A stretch of DNA of 64,000 nucleotides from Streptomyces sp. NBC_01232 (GTDB lineage: Bacteria > Actinomycetota > Actinomycetes > Streptomycetales > Streptomycetaceae). The translations under genes and the position numbers were made by a program. The stretch spans positions 6,377,001 through 6,441,000 of the forward strand of contig NZ_CP108518.1 in NCBI RefSeq assembly GCF_035989885.1, read 5' to 3'. This document shows positions 33,717-41,244 of the stretch, one piece after another (within the stretch, counting starts at the first letter, position 1; each line of letters starts with the position of its first letter). The notes under the pieces were generated by a model. It saw only the letters and a list, made by a program, of their open reading frames with translations, was not told the DNA's origin and did no database searches.

Positions 33717-34832
33717 GTGCAGCCAGCAAAAGAAACACCCGAGCGGATCCCAGGACGGCTCCACCGGGCCCGCGCGCTCTACCGGAACGTCTCGAAGCGG
33801 AAGATGGGCTGGCTGCTGCTGAAGGACACCGTCAATTCGTGCATCGAGTACCGGATCCTCGGGCTCGCGGCGGAAGCGGCGTTCTTCACCCTGCTCTCGC
33901 TGCCCCCGCTCTTCCTGGGCCTGCTGGGCCTGCTCGGCTACGTCGACGGCTGGACCGACACCCGTACGGTCGAAAGCATCGAGGAGAACATCCTGCGGGC
34001 GGTCGGCACCGTCCTGTCCGACCGGGGCGTCAACGACATCGCGCGGCCCCTCCTCGACGACGTCACCGGCCGCGGCCGCCCGGACCTGATCTCGCTCGGC
34101 TTCGCCTTCGCCCTCTGGTCCGGCTCACGCGCCGTGAACGTCTTCATCGACACCATCACGGTGATGTACGGGCTCGACGGCCACCGCGGCATCGTCAAGA
34201 CCCGGCTGCTGGCCTTCCTGCTCTACATCATCGCGCTGCTCATCGGCGCGATCGTGCTGCCGCTGATGGTGGTGGGGCCGGACGCGGTCGTACGGCTGGT
34301 GCCCTGGGGCACCGAAGTGATCGCGGTCCTGTACTGGCCGACCGTGACCCTGCTGTCCATCGCCTTCCTGACCACGCTCTACCACGTGTCCGTGCCCGTG
34401 CGCTCGCCGTGGATCGAGGACGTGCCCGGGGCGCTGGTGGCCCTCGCCATGTGGGTGCTGGGCTCGTTCCTGCTGCGGATCTACCTCACCAACACCGTGG
34501 AGGGACCGACGATCTACGGATCGCTGGCCGCGCCCGTGGCCGTACTGCTCTGGATCGGCATCTCCGCCTTCGCGGTGCTGGTCGGCGCCGCCGTCAACGC
34601 CGCGATCGACCGCGTCTGGCCCTCCGTGGCCACCGCAGCGGCGCGCGAGGCGAACGAGCGGGCCCGCGAGGCGGAGGCCGCCCAGCTGATCGCGCGGGCC
34701 GCCGCCTGGCGGGCGATGGCCGAGGGCGAGTCGGAGGACGACGAGGACGACGCGATGCCGTCCGAGTTCCCGGAGCGGTGGTCGAAGTTCCTGCCGCCGG
34801 AGGACTACCACTCCCGCCTGCGCAAGCACTGA
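33717..34832 (+). CDS. YihY/BrkB-family membrane protein
   Basis: A 371-residue integral membrane protein with about six TM segments between residues 45 and 300. It has family features EAAFFTLLSLPPLFLGLLG, ALWSGSRAVNVFIDTITVMYG and VPGALVALAMWVLGSFLLRIY. The C-terminus is a charged cytosolic tail (AREANERAREAEAAQL, then an Asp/Glu run). Despite old names such as virulence factor BrkB or RNase BN, the molecular role is unknown. GTG 33717 gives the conserved MQPAKETPER start. Confidence 0.87.
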   Translation: MQPAKETPERIPGRLHRARALYRNVSKRKMGWLLLKDTVNSCIEYRILGLAAEAAFFTLLSLPPLFLGLLGLLGYVDGWTDTRTVESIEENILRAVGTVLSDRGVNDIARPLLDDVTGRGRPDLISLGFAFALWSGSRAVNVFIDTITVMYGLDGHRGIVKTRLLAFLLYIIALLIGAIVLPLMVVGPDAVVRLVPWGTEVIAVLYWPTVTLLSIAFLTTLYHVSVPVRSPWIEDVPGALVALAMWVLGSFLLRIYLTNTVEGPTIYGSLAAPVAVLLWIGISAFAVLVGAAVNAAIDRVWPSVATAAAREANERAREAEAAQLIARAAAWRAMAEGESEDDEDDAMPSEFPERWSKFLPPEDYHSRLRKH

Positions 34833-34877
34833 GCGCATCATCCGGGGACGCGGCAGGGCCGCCGCCCGGGGCCGCCC

Positions 34878-35708
34878 CTACGGGCCCTTCACACCCCAGG
34901 CGGTGATCATGCCCGGGGAGAGGGCGGCGCAGTCCGGCGAGTCCAGGTAGCGGATCGCCGCGTCGATCGTCGCGTCGTCGACGAGCCCGGTGGCGGTCAT
35001 CGGCTCCCGGGCACGGTCCCACGTACCGGCCCAGAAACGGCTGATCGGGCTGCCGGGCAGCAGCGGCGGGACGTGGATCTCGGCCCCGACGGACAGCAGA
35101 CCGGCCTCCCGCAAGTGCCGCGGATAGTCCGGCACCCAGGAGACGTCGGTGCCCAGGCTCTCCCGAAGCCCCTCCCACATCGCCCGCATCACGCGGCCGT
35201 ACGTGGTCGTGGGCGCGGCCGGGGTGGTCAGGTCGACCGCGTCGCCCAGGACCAGGACTCCGCCCGGGGCGACCAGGGACGCCAGCTTGCCGATCATCCG
35301 CGGCCAGTTCCGCAGGTGCATCAGGACGAACCGGGCGTGCACCAGCTGGAACCGTCCCGGGCTGAAGTCCAGCGCGGTGACGTCTGCCTCCAGGGGAGTG
35401 AGCCCGGGTGCCGGGTGCGCCCTCAGGAAGGCCGTGTCCCGGTCGACGGCGAGGACCTCCGTGACCCCGGCCCGGTCCAGGAGGAGGCGGGCGACCGTGC
35501 CCGTTCCCGCGCCCACGTCCAGGCAGCGCCAGCCCGGCCCGGCGCCCAGCGCGCGCAGCCGCGCCAGGGTGAACGCGTCGTAGGCGAGCGCGCCCAGGTC
35601 GATGCGGTCGTCCTCGCCCGCCAGCTCCGGCCGGAACACCGCCTCGCCGTAGCGGCCGCCCTGCGCATCCTCGGGACGCGGCGGCGGGTCGTCGTCGGGG
35701 AGATTCAC
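34878..35708 (-). CDS. Class I SAM-dependent methyltransferase
   Basis: A 276-residue methyltransferase. Motif I is CLDVGAGTGTVARLLLDR, the acidic ribose-binding loop is VLAVDRDTAFL, motif II is FQLVHARFVLMHLRNWP, and APGGVLVLGDAVDL is motif III. This is the small-molecule (UbiE/type 11-like) class, substrate unknown. GTG 35708 has GAAGAGG seven bases upstream. It stands alone, converging on yihY. Confidence 0.85.
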   Translation of the reverse strand: MNLPDDDPPPRPEDAQGGRYGEAVFRPELAGEDDRIDLGALAYDAFTLARLRALGAGPGWRCLDVGAGTGTVARLLLDRAGVTEVLAVDRDTAFLRAHPAPGLTPLEADVTALDFSPGRFQLVHARFVLMHLRNWPRMIGKLASLVAPGGVLVLGDAVDLTTPAAPTTTYGRVMRAMWEGLRESLGTDVSWVPDYPRHLREAGLLSVGAEIHVPPLLPGSPISRFWAGTWDRAREPMTATGLVDDATIDAAIRYLDSPDCAALSPGMITAWGVKGP

Positions 35709-35831
35709 GTCCGGACCTCTTCACGGGGCGGGGGAAGGGAATCCACCGATCCTCCACCGGCGCCCTCCCGGCCCACCGAGGCGCGCCGGGCCTGATCCGA
35801 AAGAGACGGCCCCGGTCCTTAACCTGGAGGG

Positions 35832-36569
35832 GTGTACGAGGAAACTCCGTCGGCCGTGGTCCCCGGGGCCGTGCTGTGGCGGGCCGCCGCGGGCGGCGGC
35901 GGGACGGTGCTGCCCGACGGCTGCATGGACCTGCTGTGGGTCGACGGGCGGCTGCTGGTGGCCGGACCCGACACCGGGCCGCATCCGGCCGGCGAGGTCC
36001 CGGGCGGCTCCTTCGCCGGGATCCGGCTCGCGCCCGGAACCGCGCCCGCGCTGCTCGGCGTACCGGCGCACGTCCTGCGGGACCGGCGCGTCGAGCCGGC
36101 CGAGCTGTGGCCGGCCCGCGAGGCGCGCCGGCTGTCCGGCCTGGTCGAGAGGTACGGGGACGCGCGCGCGGGACTCGAAGCGCTGGCCCGTGACCGCGCC
36201 GCCGCGGCCGGGCCGCCCGACCCGCTGGCCGCCGAGGTCGTGGCCCGGCTCCGCGCGGGGGAGACGGTGGCCGCGACGGCCCGCGCCGTCGGTCTCGGCG
36301 AGCGGCAGCTGCACCGGCGCTCGCTCGACGCCTTCGGGTACGGCCCCCGCACGCTCGGCCGCATCCTGCGGCTGCGCCGGGCCCTGGCCCTGGCCCGCGC
36401 GGGCATGCCGTACGCCGAGGTCGCCTGCGTCGCCGGGTACGCCGACCAGGCCCACCTCGCCCGCGAGGTGCGCGCGCTGGCCGGGACGACCCTGGGGGCC
36501 TACGCCGCGGGATCCGACGGGGCGAAGAGCGAGACCCCGCAGCCGTCCGGGTCGAGGACGACGGCGTAG
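35832..36569 (+). CDS. AraC-family transcriptional regulator
   Basis: A 245-residue regulator. The N-terminal half (VVPGAVLWRAAAGGGGTVLPDGCMDLLW) is the DUF6597-type domain common in small AraC proteins. The C-terminal double HTH includes ATARAVGLGERQLHRRSLDAFGYGPRTLGRILRLRRAL and a second helix pair, EVACVAGYADQAHLAREVRAL. GTG 35832 is used. Its last 70 bases overlap the VOC gene tail to tail, with the last 20 or so residues (SDGAKSETPQPSGS) unlike the family. Confidence 0.85.
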   Translation: MYEETPSAVVPGAVLWRAAAGGGGTVLPDGCMDLLWVDGRLLVAGPDTGPHPAGEVPGGSFAGIRLAPGTAPALLGVPAHVLRDRRVEPAELWPAREARRLSGLVERYGDARAGLEALARDRAAAAGPPDPLAAEVVARLRAGETVAATARAVGLGERQLHRRSLDAFGYGPRTLGRILRLRRALALARAGMPYAEVACVAGYADQAHLAREVRALAGTTLGAYAAGSDGAKSETPQPSGSRTTA

Positions 36570-36901
36570 CGCTGGCCCCAGAAGGCGTCCCAGGGCAACA
36601 GGTGCCCGGTGTGCCCGGCGCCGGTCAGTTCGGCGTACAGCGCGTCCACCTCGGCGCGGGAGTCGCACAGGAAGGCCAGGTCCCGGCGGCCGTCGCCGCC
36701 GGGCGGTGTCCAGGACGGGTCGAAGGAGCGGACGGTGGCCTCCGTGTCCCACCCGATCCGCAGGCCCCCGGGCAGGACGGCCTCCACGTGCGGCAGGCCG
36801 TCGGCCTCGGCCGGGATGTCCAGCCCGAGGCGGCGGTAGAAGGCGAGCGAGGCGGCCATGTCGGAGACCACCATGCCGATCATGTCGAGTCGAGGAGTCA
36901 T
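36500..36901 (-). CDS. VOC-family protein (glyoxalase/bleomycin-resistance fold)
   Basis: A 133-residue single-module VOC protein with paired beta-alpha-beta-beta-beta units: IGMVVSDMAASLAFYRRLGLDIP at the front and AVVLDPDGCGVSLFAP at the end. Metal-ligand positions are not all conserved by eye, so enzymatic activity is uncertain. ATG 36901 is clear. It converges on and overlaps the AraC gene by 70 bases. Confidence 0.83.
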   Translation of the reverse strand: MTPRLDMIGMVVSDMAASLAFYRRLGLDIPAEADGLPHVEAVLPGGLRIGWDTEATVRSFDPSWTPPGGDGRRDLAFLCDSRAEVDALYAELTGAGHTGHLLPWDAFWGQRYAVVLDPDGCGVSLFAPSDPAA

Positions 36902-37016
36902 GCCGGCAGGCTAGGCGGACACCCGGCGGCCGTCTTGAACGAATCGGACACCGGCCGCGCCGTGTCACGCTCCCGGACAGGCCGGGCAGGACTTCGACGC
37001 CGCCTAGGCTTCCCCC

Positions 37017-37547
37017 GTGAACGACACGACGCACGACATACGGATCAGGCCGGGCGGACCCGCCGACGCGCCGGCCGTCCTGGACATGCTCGACGGCGCT
37101 GTCGCCTGGATGAACGCGCGCGGCAACACCGAGCAGTGGGGCACGACCCCGTACTCGCGGAGGCCCGGCGGGGTGGCCCGGGTCGAGCGGTACACGACCG
37201 AGAACACCCCGTACATCGCCGAGTCGGCCGGCGTGCCCGTCGGCGCACTGGTGCTGGACTCCGGCCCCGGCCCGCAGACACCGATCGCGCCGGCCGGCGA
37301 ACCCGAGCGGTACGTCCGGCTGCTGGTCTCCGACCGGCGCCACGCCGGTCAGGGCATCGGGGCGGCGCTGCTGGCGCACGCCGCCGAGGAGACCCGGCGG
37401 GCCGGCGTCGGGCTGCTGCGCGTCGACTGCTGGGCCGGCGGCGGGGGCGAACTCGTCGCCTTTTACGCGCGCAACGGCTTCACCCCCACCGAGCGCTTCC
37501 GGGTGGATGCCTGGCCGGGACAGGTACTGGCCCGCCGGATCGGCTGA
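37017..37547 (+). CDS. GNAT-family N-acetyltransferase
   Basis: A 176-residue acetyltransferase beginning IRPGGPADAPAVLDMLD. The acetyl-CoA motif is RLLVSDRRHAGQGIGAALLAHAAEE (Q-G-I-G), followed by LRVDCWAGGGGELVAFYARNGF. Substrate unknown. GTG 37017 start. Confidence 0.85.
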   Translation: MNDTTHDIRIRPGGPADAPAVLDMLDGAVAWMNARGNTEQWGTTPYSRRPGGVARVERYTTENTPYIAESAGVPVGALVLDSGPGPQTPIAPAGEPERYVRLLVSDRRHAGQGIGAALLAHAAEETRRAGVGLLRVDCWAGGGGELVAFYARNGFTPTERFRVDAWPGQVLARRIG

Positions 37548-37644
37548 CGCGGCGCGCGAAGGCCGCCCGAAAAAGAAGTGGCCCCGCCGGGATCGGGCTT
37601 GTTACGGTGGGGCCGTTCCCGCCGACCGGTGGGGAACGACCAGC

Positions 37645-37746
37645 ATGTGCATGGACCCGGAGGTGAGTTCGTTGATGACTGTCATTGCTCGGGGCGCTGC
37701 CCTCACTCAGAAGATCATCAATGTCACTTCCGTGGTCGCCGGCTGA
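37645..37746 (+). CDS. Possible short peptide ORF upstream of rsgA
   Basis: A 33-codon frame starts at ATG 37645 (MCMDPEVSSL). An internal ATG 37675, preceded by GGAGGTGA, would give 23 residues (MTVIARGAAL through INVTSVVAG). It ends 70 bases before rsgA. Inverted repeats GTTCCC/GGGAAC and GGCCCC/GGGGCC lie just upstream (37580-37640). It may be a regulatory leader or a true micropeptide; no homologue is recognised. Confidence 0.35.
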   Translation: MCMDPEVSSLMTVIARGAALTQKIINVTSVVAG

Positions 37747-37816
37747 CCTCACACTTCTTCGCGCGCCGCCGCTGAGCGAGCGCGCGCGGCCGGGGCCACC
37801 CTGTGAAGGGTTTCCC

Positions 37817-38935
37817 TTGTCTTTCTCCGCTTTCCCGTCCTTCCCGCAGACCTCGCACTCGCACGCCCTCGCCCCCTTCGGCTGGGACACCGCGTGGGAG
37901 GCCGAGTTCGCCCCGTACGCCGAGCAGGGCCTCCTGCCCGGCCGGGTCGTCCGCGTCGACCGCGGCCAGTGCGACGTCATGACCGCGGACGGCATCGTCC
38001 GCGCCGACACCGCCTTCGTCACCCCGCACGACCCGCTCCGGGTCATCTGCACCGGGGACTGGGCCGCCGTCGAGGCGGCCGGCCACCCGCGTTACGTGAA
38101 GGCGTACCTCCCGCGCCGGACCGCCTTCGTACGGTCCACCTCCTCGCAGCGGTCCGAGGGTCAGATCCTCGCCGCCAACGTCGACCACGCCATCATCGCC
38201 GTCTCCCTCGCCGTCGAGCTGGACCTGGGCCGCATCGAGCGCTTCCTGGCCCTGGCCTGGGAATCGGGCGCGCAGCCACTGGTCGTCCTCACCAAGGCGG
38301 ACCTGGTCCCGGACGCGGCGACGCTCGGACACCTGGTCCAGGACGTGGAGGCCACCGCGCCGGGCGTCCAGGTGCTGACCGTCTCCTCGGTCACGGGCGA
38401 GGGTACGGACGTCCTCGCCGCGATCGTCGGCGACGGCACCAGCGTCCTGCTGGGCATTTCGGGCGCCGGCAAGTCCACCCTGGCCAACGCGCTGCTCGGG
38501 GCCGAGGTCATGGAGGTCCAGGAGGCGCGCGAGGTCGACGGCAAGGGCCGTCACACGACCACCACGCGCAACCTGCTCGCCCTGCCGGGCGGCGGCGTCC
38601 TGATCGACACCCCCGGACTGCGCGGCGTCGGCCTCTGGGACGCCGAGACCGGAGTCGGCCAGGTCTTCTCCGAGATCGAGGAGTACGCGGAGAACTGCCG
38701 CTTCCACGACTGCGCCCACGAGGCGGAGCCGGGCTGCGCGGTGCTGGCCGCGCTGGACTCCGGCGAGCTCCCGGAGCGCCGCCTGGAGAGCTACCGCAAG
38801 CTGCTGCGGGAGAACCAGCGGATCGTCGCCAAGACGGACGCCCGGCTGCGGTCGGAGATCCGCCGTGACTGGCGCCTGAAGTCGGCGGAGGGCCGTGCCA
38901 ACTACGCCGCCAAGCGGGGCGGCGGCCGGGGCTGA
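37817..38935 (+). CDS. rsgA: Ribosome small-subunit-dependent GTPase RsgA
   Basis: A 372-residue circularly permuted GTPase acting in 30S maturation. The order is an OB-fold, G4 TKAD (near 159), G1 GISGAGKST (near 212), G3 DTPGLRG (near 264) and a C-terminal zinc knuckle CRFHDCAHEAEPGC (near 294-307). The final segment RSEIRRDWRLKSAEGRANYAAKRGGG is basic. TTG 37817 is favoured because GAAGGG lies six bases upstream and the sequence (SFSAFPSFPQTSHSH) begins there; the longer frame is a leader. Confidence 0.92.
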   Translation: MSFSAFPSFPQTSHSHALAPFGWDTAWEAEFAPYAEQGLLPGRVVRVDRGQCDVMTADGIVRADTAFVTPHDPLRVICTGDWAAVEAAGHPRYVKAYLPRRTAFVRSTSSQRSEGQILAANVDHAIIAVSLAVELDLGRIERFLALAWESGAQPLVVLTKADLVPDAATLGHLVQDVEATAPGVQVLTVSSVTGEGTDVLAAIVGDGTSVLLGISGAGKSTLANALLGAEVMEVQEAREVDGKGRHTTTTRNLLALPGGGVLIDTPGLRGVGLWDAETGVGQVFSEIEEYAENCRFHDCAHEAEPGCAVLAALDSGELPERRLESYRKLLRENQRIVAKTDARLRSEIRRDWRLKSAEGRANYAAKRGGGRG

Positions 38936-39003
38936 AACGCTTCGGAGACAGGGGCGGCGGCCGGGGCTCAATCGCGTCCGATGCAGGGGCGGCGGGGGAG
39001 GGC
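38916..39003 (+). repeat. 35-bp tandem repeat starting in the rsgA 3' end
   Basis: Units start at 38916, 38951 and 38986 (third partial), each beginning GGGGCGGCGG. The first unit contains the rsgA stop codon. Confidence 0.8.
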
Positions 39004-39074
39004 CGGGGGCGCGCAGGCCGTGGCCGCCGCACCCCCGCCCCCGACACCCCCGATGCCGCGGTCGGCCGGCCCGG

Positions 39075-39446
39075 TCAGAGCCCCCACGCGTGGACGCGCT
39101 CCGGATGGATCCGGATCACCTCCGGGCTGAAGTGGGGGCCCAGCCCGTGCGGGCCCGTCTCCAGCGTGGCGCGGCCCCGGATCTCGATGCCGCGCACCCG
39201 CCACGGGCGGGTGCTCACCAGGTCGTCGACGACGAGGGACAGCCGGGGGTTCCCCTGCAGGTTGCGCCACTTCTTCGTCGTGCCCATCGCCATCCCGCCC
39301 ACCAGGATCGTTCCGTCCTCCTGAGGGAAGAAGCCCACCGGGTTCGCCTGCGGCTGCCCCGCCGCGTCCACCGTGGCCAGGCGGCCCAGGTGCTGGGAAC
39401 GCAGATACGCCAGTTCCGCCTCGCTGAAACCCTCGAAGTCCGTCAT
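39075..39446 (-). CDS. PPOX-class (pyridoxamine-oxidase-like) F420/flavin protein
   Basis: A 123-residue split-barrel protein. HLGRLATVDAAGQPQANPVGFF and VVDDLVSTRPWRVRGIEIRGRATLE are typical of PPOX-class F420-dependent oxidoreductases. It is too short and divergent to be pyridoxine oxidase. The substrate is unknown. ATG 39446 gives the expected MTDFEGFSEAELAYLRSQ start. Confidence 0.83.
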   Translation of the reverse strand: MTDFEGFSEAELAYLRSQHLGRLATVDAAGQPQANPVGFFPQEDGTILVGGMAMGTTKKWRNLQGNPRLSLVVDDLVSTRPWRVRGIEIRGRATLETGPHGLGPHFSPEVIRIHPERVHAWGL

Positions 39447-39518
39447 ACCGGCCACCCTCGCAGCCCCCGCACCCCGCCGCATCGGACCACGGCCCTACGC
39501 CGCGCGGCGTACGCCCGG

Positions 39519-39562
39519 CCCTGCGCCGCCGCCCGCGCGGCCCTGCGCCGCCGCCCGCGCGG
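39519..39562. repeat. Perfect 22-bp tandem duplication abutting the DUF456 stop
   Basis: A 22-base unit beginning CCCTGCGCCGCC occurs at 39519-39540 and again at 39541-39562, ending on the base before the minus-strand stop codon of the next gene. Confidence 0.85.
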
Positions 39563-40045
39563 CTACTGCGCCACCACCGCCCCCACCCACGCCCCGACCA
39601 CCAGCAGGCACGCGAACAGCTCCACGAGGACGCTCGTCCCGACCGCCCGCATCACCGCCCGCGCCGACGCCCAGGCCTCGCCGTGCGTCCCCAGGCGGAG
39701 CCGCTCGCAGAGGTAGATGCCGCCCACGAAGCCCGGTACCGCCCCCACCACCGGCACGAGCACGAAGCCCAGTACCGCTCCGGCCCCCGCGAACGCCGCC
39801 ATCCGGGCGGTGACGCCCAGCCCGTGCATCCGCCGGGGCGGCAGCAGCCACTTCACCACCTGGACCACCAGCAGCAGGGCCGTCGCCGCGACCAGCAGGG
39901 ACCACGCCACCGCCGAGCGCACGTGCAGCGCCCACCACAGCAGCCCCGCCCACACCAGCCAGGTGCCCGGCACACCCGGGATCAGCACTCCGACCACCCC
40001 GAGCAGCAGCACCAGCCCCACCAGCAGCAGCTGAGGCAGATCCAT
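39563..40045 (-). CDS. DUF456 membrane protein
   Basis: A 160-residue protein with about four to five TM helices, starting MDLPQLLLVGLVLLLGVVGVLIPGVPG. The Pro/Gly loop after TM1 and GAVLGFVLVPVVGAVPGFVGG are DUF456 hallmarks. Function unknown. ATG 40045 is the start. It lies downstream of the TrmB/LuxR regulator on the same strand, 24 bases away. Confidence 0.83.
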   Translation of the reverse strand: MDLPQLLLVGLVLLLGVVGVLIPGVPGTWLVWAGLLWWALHVRSAVAWSLLVAATALLLVVQVVKWLLPPRRMHGLGVTARMAAFAGAGAVLGFVLVPVVGAVPGFVGGIYLCERLRLGTHGEAWASARAVMRAVGTSVLVELFACLLVVGAWVGAVVAQ

Positions 40046-40069
40046 CTGCTCAGCCTGACCGACCAGGTG

Positions 40070-41092
40070 CTATCGGGCCACCCAGCCCCGTTCGTACGCG
40101 TGCCACCCCAGCTGCAGACGCGTCGTCACCCCCGACAGCTCCATCAGGCCCTTGACCCGCCGCTGCACCGTGCGCAGCCCCAGCTCCAGGTGCTTCGCCA
40201 CGCTCGCGTCCGTCATGCCCGCCAGGAGCAGCGAGAGGATCTCCAGGTCCGTGGCGTCGGGGCTGCCCCCGGACTCCTCCGCCGAACCGGACGCCCCCAG
40301 CCGCAACGGCAGCGACTCCCGCCACACCGCCTCGAACAGGCCGGTCAGGGACTCCAGCAGACCCGAGGCGTGCACCACCAGCGCCGCCGGCTCCGCCCCG
40401 CGGGCCGTCAGCGGGACCATCGCGAGGCTCCGGTCCGCGATCACCAGCTTCGTCGGGACCTGCGCCGTCACCCGGACCTGCTCACCGCGCGCCAGCGCCG
40501 TCGACGCCTCCCGGATCCCGCTCGGCAGGGTGAGCACCTCCCGCTCGATGACCACCCGGTAGTCGACCCCGCGTACGGAGGCCCGGTCCTCCGCGTCGTT
40601 GTCCGTGCCCGTCACCACCTGCGGCCGGCCGGTGACCAGCGCGCAGACCTCCTTCTCCGCACCCAGCTGGATCTGGTGGAAGCGGTGCGCCACCGCGCTC
40701 GCGCCCTGCACCACCTCCACGAGGTCGTGCACCGCGGGCTCGGTCGCCTCCGCCCGGTACTCCTCGGCCAGCAGCACCGCCGCCAGCTCCGCCTGCTCCA
40801 GCTCGTGCCGCTGCTGGGTCAGCAGAGCGCCGAGGGCCACCCCCGGCGGGGCCGCCACCCAGCGCCCGGGCCGGGCCGAGGACTGCGCGGCCAGCCCGTG
40901 CCGCTCCAGATGGCGCAGGGCCCGTTCGGTGTGCGGCACGGGCAGGGTCAGCCGGTGCGCGAGGTCGGGTACCTCCGCCGCCCCCAGCGCGACCAGCGCG
41001 CGGTACGCCGACTCCTGGCCCTCGTCCAGGCCTATCGCACCCAGCAACCCGTCCACCCACCTTTCGACACGCGCCTGGCGGGAAGCGGCCAC
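40070..41092 (-). CDS. TrmB/LuxR-type helix-turn-helix regulator
   Basis: A 340-residue regulator. An N-terminal winged helix (LDEGQESAYRALVALGAAEVPDLAHRL) resembles TrmB. A PLD-like effector middle follows (VCALVTGRPQVV). The C-terminal HTH, LEILSLLLAGMTDASVAKHLELGLRTVQRRVKGLMEL, is LuxR/GerE-like. Such two-ended architecture is common in streptomycete regulators flanking secreted peptidase genes. GTG 41092 is divergent from the subtilase, which is a plausible target. Confidence 0.82.
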   Translation of the reverse strand: MAASRQARVERWVDGLLGAIGLDEGQESAYRALVALGAAEVPDLAHRLTLPVPHTERALRHLERHGLAAQSSARPGRWVAAPPGVALGALLTQQRHELEQAELAAVLLAEEYRAEATEPAVHDLVEVVQGASAVAHRFHQIQLGAEKEVCALVTGRPQVVTGTDNDAEDRASVRGVDYRVVIEREVLTLPSGIREASTALARGEQVRVTAQVPTKLVIADRSLAMVPLTARGAEPAALVVHASGLLESLTGLFEAVWRESLPLRLGASGSAEESGGSPDATDLEILSLLLAGMTDASVAKHLELGLRTVQRRVKGLMELSGVTTRLQLGWHAYERGWVAR

Positions 41093-41244
41093 GGCGCGAA
41101 CCCGCCGCGGACATCATCGCCGCACCCGGCGCCACTCTGCCAAGGTGACGCCACCGCAGCACCAACATCCGCCGGCCAGAAGCCATTTACGCGGCGCTTC
41201 GCCGTGCAATGCAGTGGTTGGCCGCAATTCACCTGGGGAGAGCG

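Noticed and set aside
35832..36901. The AraC-VOC 70-base tail overlap as a special regulatory arrangement.
   Set aside because: Tail-to-tail overlaps also occur at treY/LysR and MFS/glgX in this window and are explained by stop-codon drift in GC-rich DNA.
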